Shown here in pieces: positions 1 through 9,356 of a stretch of 64,000 bases of DNA. The position numbers were made by a program, and so were the translations under genes. Origin of the DNA: an uncultured Collinsella sp. (GTDB taxonomy: Bacteria; Actinomycetota; Coriobacteriia; Coriobacteriales; Coriobacteriaceae); NCBI GenBank assembly GCA_937925715.1, contig CALAMG010000025.1:1-64000 (forward strand), read 5' to 3'. The notes beneath the pieces are model-generated. The model had not been told where the DNA came from. It ran no database searches and worked only from the letters and a program-made list of their open reading frames with translations. Positions within the stretch are counted from its first letter, which is position 1. Every line of letters begins with the position of its first letter.

Positions 1-2
1 GG

Positions 3-1274
3 CTCTGGAATCTGGTCGGTACGGCATTCTTCATGATCGTGACCGTGGTCTTCTTGGGGCGCAAGCGTCATCTTTCTGATTATCCGTGGGTCATGAGGGT
101 CGTTACGGTCCTTTTGATCGTTGCGACCGCGCTGTTGCTTTATGGTGCTCCGCTCACGCGCCATTCTGTGATCATCTATGTGCTCAGCTTCATAGCCGGT
201 GGCCTTGAAGGCTTGATGTGGATCTTATGGGGCGAATCCTTGACGCGCGCGCGAGCGAGCTTCTCGGTGGTGCATATCGGCACCACATTCGGCGCGACCG
301 TGCTGGTGGTGATGGTCGTAAGCCTGTTCATCCCTGCTGATTTTTCGCCGCTCTTCGTCGTGCTGCTCGTGGCGTTCTCTGGTGTGTTCCTTTATGCGCA
401 TAAGAAGGTTCCCGCAACCTATCCCGTGCTCTTGCCGCACGATACGGTCAAACCGGCGTATTCGAGCGTGCTAGCGGTCTGCAGTGTTGGCTGTTTTACG
501 GGCGTTGCCTGCTATTATCTGGTGGCCATCGTTCCGTGGGAATGGTTCTCGATCGGCGAATACATCTTCGAGATCGGCGTGGTGACCGGTGCAGCGTTGA
601 TCTTGCTTGTCTCGGGGCTTTCGGTGCTCTTCAAAGCGAAAGCTTCGATGTTCAGGCTCTTTCCGTACTACTTGGTCTTCGCTATTGTGGGGCTGACCTT
701 GTTCCAGAGCCACGAATCGCTCTATCCGGTTGCCTTCGTGGTTGGGCTGAGCGTCTCGTCGCTTTTGGAGATATCGCTCATCATGTACTTTGGCACGTTG
801 ATGCGTAGGGGGTTCTTCGCGCCTGCGCTGGCGGTCACGTTCTCGCTCGCTTCGATCCGTATTGGTATCGCGCTGGGGAATTGCCTTGGGCTCTTCTACG
901 AACGTCACGTTGAGATCGCCCAGCTTGCGGTCACTCCTACCACGCTCATCTTCATCTGCGTCCTGGTATTCGTGTTGGTGCCGGTTGGAAAGCTTGAGCC
1001 GCGCTTCGTTGCGCTCACCACAGCCCCCGTTGCACCGTCCGAGATCGATACGATCTGTTCCCATATCATCGCAGAGTTCAAGCTCTCAGAGCGCGAGGGT
1101 CAGATTTTGAAGTTGATCGCGCGGGGCAACACTGTGAACAGTATCGCGAACAAGCTCTATATATCGCCGCACACGGTGAACACGCATATTCGGCATATCT
1201 ATGACAAGGTGGGTATCCATAAACGAGGAGAGTTGCTCGAATATATCAATATGAAGAAAGAAGAGCAGGTCTAG
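3..1274 (+). CDS. LuxR-family regulator with membrane-spanning N-terminus (5' partial)
   Basis: The frame is open to the window edge, with in-frame codons for L-W-N-L-V-G-T-A-F-F before the first ATG at 33, so the true start lies outside. The first roughly 340 residues form about ten hydrophobic segments. The last 65 residues are a GerE/LuxR helix-turn-helix: KLSEREGQILKLIARG, then the recognition helix ISPHTVNTHIRHIYDKVG. Fusion of a polytopic membrane domain to a LuxR HTH is a large expanded family in Eggerthellaceae and relatives (known); it probably senses a ligand at the membrane and regulates a nearby operon (inference). The ligand and target cannot be read from the sequence. The domain call is firm. 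Confidence 0.85.
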   Translation, partial: LWNLVGTAFFMIVTVVFLGRKRHLSDYPWVMRVVTVLLIVATALLLYGAPLTRHSVIIYVLSFIAGGLEGLMWILWGESLTRARASFSVVHIGTTFGATVLVVMVVSLFIPADFSPLFVVLLVAFSGVFLYAHKKVPATYPVLLPHDTVKPAYSSVLAVCSVGCFTGVACYYLVAIVPWEWFSIGEYIFEIGVVTGAALILLVSGLSVLFKAKASMFRLFPYYLVFAIVGLTLFQSHESLYPVAFVVGLSVSSLLEISLIMYFGTLMRRGFFAPALAVTFSLASIRIGIALGNCLGLFYERHVEIAQLAVTPTTLIFICVLVFVLVPVGKLEPRFVALTTAPVAPSEIDTICSHIIAEFKLSEREGQILKLIARGNTVNSIANKLYISPHTVNTHIRHIYDKVGIHKRGELLEYINMKKEEQV

Positions 1275-1388
1275 CGCGCGTTCGGGGTTGCCGCGCTGCG
1301 CACGGTGGCTTGCAGGTGCTGTGTTGTGGCATCCAACGCAAATGAAGCGCTCAAGTGGAAAAGCGCACGAGAGGAAAGAAGGTCAAGC

Positions 1389-3081
1389 ATGAAAGTGGTC
1401 ATCGTTGGTGGAGTAGCAGGTGGTGCAACGGCAGCGGCGCGTCTTCGTCGGTTGGACGAGCACGCGCAGATCATCGTGTTCGAACGCTCGGGCTATGTTT
1501 CTTATGCTAACTGCGGGCTACCTTATTACATTGGTGGCACTATCGCTGATCCTGAGGCACTCACGCTTCAAACGCCCGAGAGCTTCCGCGCGCGGTTCAA
1601 CGTGGATATGCGCGTGAACCATGAGGCGACCGCGCTCGATGTTCAGGCGAAGACGGTTACCGTGAAGAACCTGGTAACAGGTGAAGTGTTCAAGGAATCG
1701 TACGATAAGCTCATCCTCTCGCCGGGTGCGAAGCCCACGCAGCCGCGCCTTCCGGGGGTTGGGCTCGAGCATGTGTTCACGCTACGCACCGTGGAAGACA
1801 CGTTCCGCATGAAGGAATTCATTGATGCGCACCATCCGCGCACGGCAGTGATCGCGGGCGGTGGTTTCATCGGGCTTGAGCTGGCCGAGAACATGCGCGA
1901 GATCGGCATGGAGGTCACTATCGTGCAGCGTCCGCAGCAGCTCATGAAGCCCTTCGACCCCGACATGGCGGCATTCATCCACGCCGAGGCGCGCAAGCAT
2001 GGCATCAAGCTGGCGCTCGGACACACCGTGGAAGGCTTTCGCGAAACGGGCGATGGCGTGGAAATGCTTCTCGCAGATACTGATCCGATCCCAGCTGACA
2101 TGGTAGTGCTGGCCATTGGTGTCACGCCTGACACGCACCTTGCGCAAGAGGCGGGTTTGGCAATGGGCGTGCGCGGCAGCATCTTGGTGAACGACCGCAT
2201 GGAAACCTCCGCGCCCGATATCTATGCGGTAGGCGACGCCGTGCAGGTGAAGCACCTGGTAACGGGCGAAGAGACGCTCATTTCGCTAGCGGGTCCCGCG
2301 AACAAGCAGGGGCGCATCGCAGCTGACAACATTTGCGGCATCCCGAGCACCTATCGCGGCTCGCAGGGCAGCAGCGTCATCAAGGTCTTCGATATCACGG
2401 CGGCTTCCACAGGCGTCAATGAAACGGTGGCGAAAGCAGCGGGGCTTGAGGCTGATCACGTGATCCTCTCGCCCATGAGCCATGCGGGCTACTATCCGGG
2501 CGGCAAGCTCATGAGTGGTGTTCGAGAAGGAGACCTATCGCCTGCTCGGCGCCCAGATCGTAGGGTATGAGGGTGTGGACAAGCGCATTGATGTGTTGGC
2601 AACGGCCATCTTCGCAGGCTTGCGCGCGACCGAGCTCAAAGACCTCGACCTGGCTTATGCACCACCGTATTCTTCGGCGAAAGACCCAGTGAATATGGCG
2701 GGCTTCATGATCGAGAACATCGAAGAAGGCATCGTGAAGCAATGGTACTTAGGTCAGCTTGAAGAACTGCAAGAGAAGGGAGAGCGCGGGCAGGTAACGC
2801 TGCTCGATGTGCGCACACCTGCCGAGATCGCGTTCGGGCGTATTCCTGGGTTCATGAACATCCCGCTCGATTCCTTGCGCGATCATCTTGATGAGCTGGA
2901 CCCTGCGAAACCAATCTATGTGATCTGCCAGAGTGGCCTGCGTAGCTACGTGGCGTGTCGTATTCTGGCAGGTTATGGCTTCGATGCGTTCAACTTCGCA
3001 GGCGGATACCGCTATTTCCAGACCGTGGTGAACGACCGCGCGCTCATCGAAGCAGCCTTTCCGTGCGGCGCCGATCAGTAG
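1389..3081 (+). pseudogene. CoA-disulfide reductase-like FAD/NAD(P) oxidoreductase with C-terminal rhodanese, frameshifted
   Basis: The start is ATG 1389, preceded by GAGGAAAGAAGG. The N-terminus has the FAD GGVAGG dinucleotide fold and the redox-active cysteine C42 in SYANCGLPY; an NAD-binding GGGFIGLELAE follows near 1856. Such enzymes reduce CoA disulfide, persulfides or O2 with NAD(P)H through a single-cysteine cycle. The first frame runs to 2570 but loses homology after GGKLM at 2513. The rest of the dimerisation domain and a rhodanese domain (active-site CQSGLRS, Cys codon 2926) continue in the +1 frame from about 2515 to 3081. The two frames together give a normal-length rhodanese-fused reductase. 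It is either a frameshifted gene or a sequence error of one or more missing bases at about 2514. The rhodanese fusion suggests polysulfide or persulfide metabolism. Confidence 0.8.
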
Positions 3082-3097
3082 TGGAAGATTGTTCGTT

Positions 3098-3652
3098 ATG
3101 GGAGAAGAGGTACGAGCGGTCAACCTTGCGCGCGCTGAAACGCGAGCTTGCATTACGAAAGCTCTCGTAAAGCTTACACAGGAAAAGGCGCTCTCTTCCA
3201 TCAGCGTAACGGAGCTCTGCCAGGCTGCGGGCGTTTCGCGCATGGCGTTCTATCGCAACTACGATTCCAAAGAAGAGGTCTTCACTGCTCGGCTTGAAGA
3301 GGTCATTGCAGATTATGCGCGTGTCACCGAACCGCTCTTGAAAGCAGGAACACTTTGGTATGATGTTGGCCACTTGAGCACGTGCTTCGAATTCTTCAAG
3401 AACAATGCAGCGCTCATGAATTGTCTGTTTCGCTGTGGGTTCACGGGGTTGCTCGTGAAATCGATCTCCGATTTCCTGATCGGCCGCTATGGGAATGGCA
3501 CCCCTGAGGGCAATTACATCCTAACGGCTTTTGCAGGCTCGCTCTGTGCGTGCTATCCGCTTTGGGCCAAACGCGGTTTCAAGGAGTCGCCGCGGCAGAT
3601 GGCCGAGCTGCTCGGGCGATTCTATACTGCCATCCCTTCTGCCAGTAACTAG
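3098..3652 (+). CDS. TetR/AcrR-family transcriptional regulator
   Basis: About 184 residues. The N-terminal HTH shows KALVKLTQEKALSSISV then TELCQAAGVSRMAFYRNYDS, the classical TetR recognition helix. The remainder is an all-helical ligand/dimerisation domain ending near residue 180. ATG 3098 is preferred; a TTG nine bases upstream is an alternative. The gene begins 16 bases after the rhodanese frame and lies upstream of two DegV genes. Its C-terminal half resembles the DhaS-like TetR group that often sits beside DegV/Dak genes (inference). The 15-bp palindrome before degV at 3873 is a candidate operator. Confidence 0.85.
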   Translation: MGEEVRAVNLARAETRACITKALVKLTQEKALSSISVTELCQAAGVSRMAFYRNYDSKEEVFTARLEEVIADYARVTEPLLKAGTLWYDVGHLSTCFEFFKNNAALMNCLFRCGFTGLLVKSISDFLIGRYGNGTPEGNYILTAFAGSLCACYPLWAKRGFKESPRQMAELLGRFYTAIPSASN

Positions 3653-3872
3653 AGGCTCTGTTGTAAGTCGCAGCAGTTCGGAGCCTTCGCAGTTTCGCGA
3701 ATCTTGTGGTTTTCGCAAGGTGTCTCACGAACAGCTCGAGCTGGCTATACGACCGGCCTCGCTGATCGCGTTTCAATCACTCGGCTTACGCTCTTCCTTA
3801 CCTTTCGTGCTGAACAATTTGCGCCTTTCTGTAACACTCTGCATCGCGGAGCAGAAGACCGCTCTGTCAAAC

Positions 3873-3887
3873 GTTACAATTTGTAAC
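3873..3887. promoter_or_regulatory. 15-bp perfect palindrome upstream of degV (candidate TetR operator)
   Basis: GTTACAA-T-TTGTAAC, perfect 7-bp arms around one central base. It lies 20 bases before the DegV start and about 220 bases after the TetR gene, where a repressor would block transcription. The link to the TetR protein is inferred from position only. Confidence 0.5.
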
Positions 3888-3907
3888 AGATGAAGTCAGG
3901 AGGCAGC

Positions 3908-4816
3908 ATGCGCACAGCGGTGATAACGGATACGAATAGCGGGATATCGACCGAGGAAGCGGCGGAGATGGGCATTCGCTCCATCTCGATGCCCGTGCTG
4001 ATAGATGGGGAGATCTATCTTGAAGGGGTCGATCTTGGAAGCGAGAGTTTCTTCACGAGCCTGACCGAGGGCAAAGCGGTAACGACCTCGCAGCCTTCCC
4101 CAGGGGTCGTGTGCTCTGCATGGGAAGAGGCTTTGAACGAGGGGTTCGATAACGTGGTCTACTTGCCGATGTCTTCGGGACTCAGCCATTCCTGCGAATC
4201 CGCCCAGCTTGCTGCCGCCAACTATTCAGGGCGTGTTGCGGTGACCTTGCGAGCAGCCGTTGAAGATGCGCTTGCGATGGCGAATCAGGGAATGCCAGCG
4301 GCTCATATCAAGTCGGAGCTTGAGCGAAGGGCGAAGCTTTCGAGCATCTATCTCGCTGTCGATGATCTGGGCTATCTGGTGCGCGGCGGAAGGGTCACGC
4401 CTGCTGCTGCGGCGCTTGCTTCTGTGCTGAAAGTAAGGCCTGTTCTGTCGATCCGAACGGGTCAGATCGAGCCGTTCTCTAAGGAGCGAGGCATGAAGAA
4501 GGCGGTGGCGAAGATGTTCTCAGCAGCCAAACACGATGCCAAGAAAGAGTTCGATCTCAAAGAGGACGAGCTGGTGGTGGGGGTTGCGAGCGCGGGGATA
4601 GACCCTGAGCGCGAGTTGGAGTATCTCGAGCGAGCAAAAGCGGAGTTCCCTGATGCAAAGGTGTTCTTCAACAGGCTTCCCTTCTCTGTTGCGGTGCACA
4701 CGGGACCCGGCGCGCTCGGCATTGGCATCCATGCGCGTCCGAAACAGTTGGCAAATCTGGATTCGTCGAGCGCTGAGCAGCAGGGCAGCGCTCAGGCCGA
4801 AGCGAATGCGCAATGA
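3908..4816 (+). CDS. DegV family fatty-acid-binding protein
   Basis: The start is ATG 3908, with AGGAGG seven bases upstream; an ATG at 3890 is out-competed by this site. The 302-residue protein starts RTAVITDTNSGIS and has TTSQPSPG, SSGLSHS and YLVRGGRV, the DegV signatures of the two-domain fold that binds a fatty acid between domains (known; FakB partners a fatty acid kinase FakA). The segment after YSGRVAVT looks a few residues short compared with typical DegV proteins, where a D-S motif is usual. The C-terminal tail is Q/A-rich. It is followed by a second DegV after a 53-bp gap, so two carriers with different acyl preferences are plausible. No FakA/DAK kinase gene is in the window. Confidence 0.88.
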   Translation: MRTAVITDTNSGISTEEAAEMGIRSISMPVLIDGEIYLEGVDLGSESFFTSLTEGKAVTTSQPSPGVVCSAWEEALNEGFDNVVYLPMSSGLSHSCESAQLAAANYSGRVAVTLRAAVEDALAMANQGMPAAHIKSELERRAKLSSIYLAVDDLGYLVRGGRVTPAAAALASVLKVRPVLSIRTGQIEPFSKERGMKKAVAKMFSAAKHDAKKEFDLKEDELVVGVASAGIDPERELEYLERAKAEFPDAKVFFNRLPFSVAVHTGPGALGIGIHARPKQLANLDSSSAEQQGSAQAEANAQ

Positions 4817-4869
4817 ATAGCCTGAAACGAATTGACCGATCTAAAACTTCTTTTGAAGGAGCTTAGCCT

Positions 4870-5766
4870 ATGATTCGCATCATCACTGATTCCACTTCAT
4901 CACTTCAGAAAGATCTGCGTGAGAAACTCGGCATCCATCTGCTCAACCTTGTGGTCAACCGTGGTGGAGTTAGTCACGTGGAAGGCGAGATGGACCTCGA
5001 TGCGTTCTATGCTGATATCTACGAGATGGCCGATGATATTCCCACATCAAGCCAGCCTTCAGCGTTGAGCATAGAGGCTGCGCTTGAGGAGGCAGCCGCA
5101 GCAGGCGATGAAGTGCTTGGAATCTTCATCAGTGGCAGGATGTCAGGCACGTTCGAGGGAGTTGCGCGCGCGGCGAGAGAAACTACCAAGCGTCATCCCG
5201 ATTTCAAGTATGCGCTCATCGACAGCATGACCAATTGCATGGAGCTAGGCTGGGCAGTCGTTGCAGCATGTGAGGCGCGTGATGCGGGCGGAAGTCTTGA
5301 GGAGTGTGTCGAAGCGGCCACACGTGCGATGTCTTCGACGCGTTTCATCTTCGCGCCTGAGTCGCTCAAATTTCTGGAGAAGGGCGGCAGGATAGGGAAG
5401 GCTTCTGCTCTGTTGGGCAACATGTTGAACATCTCACCTATCCTTACGGTGAAGAATGGAGAAGCTGCAACATTTTCCAAGGTGAGAACCCAAAAGAAAG
5501 CGCTTGCCAAGATGGTCGACGTGTTCAAGCGCGATGTGGAGAATCATGGGCTGCGCAATGTTGCCGTTCACTATATCGGCTCGTGCGTTCCTGCGTTCGA
5601 GTGGGCACGCGATGTGATCGATCCCTTGGTGGGGAAGACCGTGATGGTGCTTCCTGCAAGCCCCGTGATCGGCGTGCATGTGGGTCCTGCTATGGGACTT
5701 GCCTACGAATGCGCTGCGCCGATCGAAGGCAAGTTCGTAACTTTGCCCGAGATCATTGCTTCGTAG
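4870..5766 (+). CDS. DegV family fatty-acid-binding protein (second copy)
   Basis: 298 residues beginning MIRIITDSTSSL, with ribosome site GAAGGAG ten bases ahead. Signatures: PTSSQPS near residue 58, SGRMSGTFEG near 90, DSMTN near 118, and FLEKGGRIGKASALLG, followed by the lipid-enclosing C-terminal domain ending HVGPAMGLAYE. It is likely a fatty-acid carrier that presents acyl chains to a kinase (family knowledge). Sequence divergence from its upstream neighbour is large, so this is an old duplication. It is probably co-transcribed with the preceding DegV gene. Function is confident at family level only. Confidence 0.9.
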   Translation: MIRIITDSTSSLQKDLREKLGIHLLNLVVNRGGVSHVEGEMDLDAFYADIYEMADDIPTSSQPSALSIEAALEEAAAAGDEVLGIFISGRMSGTFEGVARAARETTKRHPDFKYALIDSMTNCMELGWAVVAACEARDAGGSLEECVEAATRAMSSTRFIFAPESLKFLEKGGRIGKASALLGNMLNISPILTVKNGEAATFSKVRTQKKALAKMVDVFKRDVENHGLRNVAVHYIGSCVPAFEWARDVIDPLVGKTVMVLPASPVIGVHVGPAMGLAYECAAPIEGKFVTLPEIIAS

Positions 5767-5975
5767 TTGCTCTTACTCCCGTACCGCAAGACAGCTTTGG
5801 CGCGAGTTCGCTCGCTCAGCGCATTCCGAGGCGATTGTTGCCTTCTTACAATCCCGTCATAAACCGCACAGCGTGCCTTCTGGGCGCTAGACTGCATCGT
5901 GTAGTTAGGTGTCTTGGATGATTCGTTGCCTTCAGCGAATTCCAGGAAAGCGCATGGCGAAAGGCGGTGGAGTAG

Positions 5976-7001
5976 ATGGGCGCTCTAGGCTCTTTTCTCT
6001 CGAGCTTCTCTGAAAGCTTCACGGCTGCGGTGATCATGTGGCCCTTCCTGTCCTTCCTTCTTACCATGCCCATCTTGGCTTTCCTCTATCATCGTGATGG
6101 AAGGCTGCGCTTCGCATCAGCGGCGGCCGCTTATTGCAGTGTGCTCTATCTGGCGGGATTGGCTTGTTTCACGCTCTATCCGCTTCCAACAGGCGATGCG
6201 GGACCAGGTATCACCTATGGCATTCCGCCCCAGTTCAATCCGCTCAATTTCATCTTTGACATCGTGAAGGATGGGTGGAAAGCAGTATTCCAGACGCTCT
6301 TCAACGTGGTGCTCTTCTTACCGTTAGGCTTCATCGCAGGGCGGTTCTTGCAGATGAAGCTGCCTGCTGCGACCATCTTGGTGCTTGTCGTGAGCTGCTT
6401 GATCGAGACCGCATAACTCACAGGACTTTTTGGCATCTACCCTTATGCTTACCGCACCTTCGAAGTGGACGATATCATCTTCAACACCTTAGGTGGCGTG
6501 TTGGGGTGGTTCTGCGCAAAGCTCTTCGCGCGAGCGCTGCCACAAGCACCGGTCGGCTCGCCCGAGATTACGCATGATCCAGGGCTGATCCGACGGGTCG
6601 TTGCCCTTTGGATCGACCTCATCCTGATCGCGCTGGTAACGTTTGGCCCGTGGATGTTTTTCGACCTTGCCAGCGAAGTGCTCTTTGACAAGGCGTTTTC
6701 TCTTTTCGGAATGAATGCTGTTCAGACGGAGAGCGTATTGGCTATGGCGTGCTTCGTGATCGCTTTCAGTGGGGCCGAACTCGTCTTTCCTTGGGCGAAG
6801 AGCGGCAGCACGCCAGGCGGTCTTATCGTGCGGATGAGCTTTGAGACGCGAGAGCGTTCGGGAGGTAAGCGGGTGCTGTTCTACCTGGTGCGCGGGGCGT
6901 TCCTGATCGCGCTCTTCGCACTTCCTCAGATCGTGGTCTTGTTCACGCTGGTCTTCTATCTCATCACCCGCAAGATGCCCTATGACTATCTGCCCGGATA
7001 A
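5976..7001 (+). pseudogene. VanZ-RDD fusion membrane protein interrupted by in-frame TAA
   Basis: One reading frame from ATG 5976 to the stop at 6999 encodes a VanZ domain followed by an RDD membrane domain, broken only by TAA at 6414-6416. Before it stands LVVSCLIETA, after it LTGLFGIYPYAYRTFEVDDI with the VanZ landmark DD-I-I-F-N-T-L-G-G; VanZ proteins normally carry a Gln at the stop position (E-x-x-Q), so a single C-to-T change (CAA to TAA) explains it. The RDD part has RRVVALWIDLILIALV and WAKSGSTPGGLIVRM. VanZ proteins are linked to glycopeptide tolerance and other envelope roles; the substrate is unknown. It may be a true null, a readthrough gene or a base-call error. Confidence 0.8.
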
Positions 7002-7076
7002 TACTGGCTTGCTCCTGGCGGTAGGGGCAAACTGCATAGCTGCCTTTATTCGGTGGTAGCCTGATCGCTCATCCTC

Positions 7077-7082
7077 TATAAT
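7077..7082 (+). promoter_or_regulatory. -10 box TATAAT upstream of the aldo/keto reductase
   Basis: A perfect TATAAT lies 43 bases before the start codon at 7125. No convincing -35 is visible 16-18 bases upstream. AAAGGAG precedes the ATG. Confidence 0.4.
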
Positions 7083-7124
7083 AGTTCCATCAAACGACAC
7101 TATGTCACTTAAAGGAGTGTTCGC

Positions 7125-8264
7125 ATGAACTATCGGAAGCTTGGCAAGACGGGACTTATGGTCAGCGAGATCGGGTTTGGCCCTGAGTGGATGACGGGAA
7201 CGCCGGAAGAAACGCGCGCCATCGCTGAGGTGCTGCGTGAAGCAGGCGTGAACTATTTGGACTGCTGGATGCCAGATCCTCATATTCGTGCGAATCTTGG
7301 CTACGCCATGAAGGGCCACACGGATGAATGGATCGTTCAGGGGCATATTGGTGCTTGCTGGGTGGATGGGCAATATCTTCGCAGCCGTGATGTGGCATTG
7401 GCAAAACCTGCCTTCGAAGATGAGCTTGCGCTGCTCGGTGTTGACTACTTCGAAGTAGGCATGATGCACTATATCGACAGCGTAGATGAGTTTCGTGCCT
7501 GCTTGGATGGTTCCTATTATGAGTATGTGCAAGAGCTGTTGAGCGCTGGAACCATCCGCCACATTGGTCTTTCAACTCATAACCCTGAAGTTGCCCTTGA
7601 GGCAGCGCGCAGGGAAGTGGTGGAGGTCATCATGTTCTCGATCAACCCCGCCTTCGATCTGATGCCTGCTTCTGAAGACGTGAACGATCTGTTCGGGGAT
7701 TTCGAAGAGGCGGGCGAGCAAATGGAGCCTTTGCGTGCCGAACTCTATAGCTTGTGCGAAGAGAAGGAGATCGCGCTCACGGTGATGAAGCCGTATGCCG
7801 GTGGTCGTTTGCTCATGGATGAGCAGTCACCGTTTGGTAGGGCGCTCACTCCTGTTCAGTGCATCCATTATTGTCTGACGCGTCCTGCGGTCGCTTCTGT
7901 TTTGGCAGGATACCAGAGTGTCGAAGAGGCGCAAGCTGCACTCGCTTATGAGCAGGCAAGCGAAGAGGAGCGCGACTTTGCCCAGGTGATCGCTGATGCC
8001 CCTGCGCGCAAAGCATACTTCGGGCAGTGCACGTATTGCGGCCACTGCCAGCCTTGCGCGGTGGGCATCGATATCGCTACCGTGAACAAATTCGCCGATC
8101 TAGCTTTGATCCAGGATACGGTGCCGCAAAGCATTCGTGCGCATTATCTTGAGCTGGACAAGAATGCTTCCGATTGCATTGCCTGCGGGAATTGTGAGCC
8201 TAATTGCCCCTTCGGCGTGAAGATCGTCGAGCGCATGGAAGAGACCGAGCGCCTGTTTGCGTAA
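7125..8264 (+). CDS. Aldo/keto reductase with C-terminal ferredoxin-type 2[4Fe-4S] domain
   Basis: 379 residues. The N-terminus YRKLGKTGLMVSEIGFG is the AKR barrel start; LDCWMP and HIGLSTHNPEVA are barrel strands. The C-terminus carries CTYCGHCQPC (near residue 304) and CIACGNCEPNCPFGV (near 348), two cysteine clusters for iron-sulfur centres. Such fused AKRs are common in anaerobes and probably reduce carbonyls with electrons from ferredoxin or NAD(P)H (family knowledge). The canonical AKR catalytic Tyr appears replaced: the strand reads LDCWMPD where others have a D-T/S-A-x-x-Y-G pattern, so catalysis may be atypical. AAAGGAGTG precedes the ATG. Monocistronic. Confidence 0.88.
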   Translation: MNYRKLGKTGLMVSEIGFGPEWMTGTPEETRAIAEVLREAGVNYLDCWMPDPHIRANLGYAMKGHTDEWIVQGHIGACWVDGQYLRSRDVALAKPAFEDELALLGVDYFEVGMMHYIDSVDEFRACLDGSYYEYVQELLSAGTIRHIGLSTHNPEVALEAARREVVEVIMFSINPAFDLMPASEDVNDLFGDFEEAGEQMEPLRAELYSLCEEKEIALTVMKPYAGGRLLMDEQSPFGRALTPVQCIHYCLTRPAVASVLAGYQSVEEAQAALAYEQASEEERDFAQVIADAPARKAYFGQCTYCGHCQPCAVGIDIATVNKFADLALIQDTVPQSIRAHYLELDKNASDCIACGNCEPNCPFGVKIVERMEETERLFA

Positions 8265-8448
8265 ACGAGCTTGCAGAACTGCGTATTCGTAATTCGGTGG
8301 TCTGAACTGATCAACGAATTTGCTCGGATCGAGAGTTGGTACTTCAGAGTTTTTGAAATCGCGTTTATCGCGCGTCACAATGGGTTTTTTATTTGGAGGG
8401 AAGGGCAAATTCTTGAAAGAACGGAAGCAATGATAGCTGCGTGTCACC

Positions 8449-8898
8449 TTATTTGAGAGAGCTTTCATCATAGGTTAATCCGTATTCATGTTCTAATACG
8501 TCCAAAAACTCTTGGGCAGACATAGCTTTTATAGGCGATTTTCCAACCAGCTCTTTGTCGCGTGTTATCAGATACTTTGCAGGAATATGCTTTGAAGCGT
8601 GTGCGATCAAATAATCTTCTATATCGCTCCAGTCGGACTCCAGTGCTCCACGAAGATCTGCTGCATAGGTGCCACACACCATGAAAATATCCAACGTTGC
8701 TAGAAGGGCATGCTTTACCTCTTCTGCTGGAGCATGCTTTCTTAGAACATAATAAGCATCAGCATACGACTGCGTGCTTGCCCATATCTGCAGGTCACCA
8801 AAAACAGCAGCGATGCATAGTTTCTTAATATCGTTGACGTAAGGTCTCCTGACCGCAACAAGATCGATGAGCGCGTTAGTATCAAGCAGTATCTTCAT
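8449..8898 (-). CDS. PIN-domain ribonuclease toxin (VapC-like)
   Basis: 149 residues starting MKILLDTNALIDLVAVRRP, where D6 and the conserved N8 are the first acidic/polar pair of a PIN active site. E127-like acidic residues occur in the DWSDIEDYLIAHASKHIPAKYLITRD block, matching the D-D-x-x-x-A motif. PIN toxins cleave RNA, often tRNA or rRNA. The start codon overlaps the end of the upstream RHH-type gene by 17 bases, the coupling expected of a toxin-antitoxin pair. The last residues are polar and carry no extra domain. Confidence 0.8.
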   Translation of the reverse strand: MKILLDTNALIDLVAVRRPYVNDIKKLCIAAVFGDLQIWASTQSYADAYYVLRKHAPAEEVKHALLATLDIFMVCGTYAADLRGALESDWSDIEDYLIAHASKHIPAKYLITRDKELVGKSPIKAMSAQEFLDVLEHEYGLTYDESSLK

Positions 8899-9196
8899 AT
8901 TTATTCGCCCTTACTGCTTGCGCATATCGCTTGTCTGCTTTGATATCATCAGGAATGTCAAGATCAAGCATGCAGTTCTTAAACATGTTTTTGATCAACT
9001 GTTTTTGGTCCTTCGACAGAGCTCGTCTCTTTTGTTTGCTTTTAGACGGGTGAGCTGTTGGCAAAGCATGCTCTTCAAGAACATATTCAAAAGCAGCATT
9101 CACAAGATCGCTCGTGGAAGCCCCAAGTGATGCTAATTGGATGCTCGCCTGCGAATAGAGAGCATCGGGAATTCGTGCAGAAATCATCTTGCTCAT
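8882..9196 (-). CDS. Ribbon-helix-helix-type antitoxin partner of the PIN toxin
   Basis: 104 residues if started at the ATG at 9196, which has GGAGGG eight bases upstream; an earlier in-frame ATG lacks such a site. The N-terminus SKMISARIPDALYSQA is a typical RHH strand-helix, followed by ASTSDLVNAAFEYVLEE. The C-terminal half is basic (SKSKQKRRALSKDQK), then the toxin-contacting tail. It is expected to neutralise the PIN protein and repress the operon. Upstream, near 9212-9285, there are short 7-bp repeats (GTATGAC twice, CAAGACR-like three times) that could be operator elements. Confidence 0.72.
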   Translation of the reverse strand: MSKMISARIPDALYSQASIQLASLGASTSDLVNAAFEYVLEEHALPTAHPSKSKQKRRALSKDQKQLIKNMFKNCMLDLDIPDDIKADKRYAQAVRANKYEDTA

Positions 9197-9356
9197 TGAT
9201 GCCCTCCTACCATGTATGACGTATGACAATTATATCATATCTTGCATGTCAACTCTTTATACAAGACACAAGACGTAAGACGTAGGCCCCCTTTTTGCGC
9301 GGAGCCAAAATTCCTGGGAGCATCGCTTGGTCTTGAGGATAACTAGGTCGGTGCCG

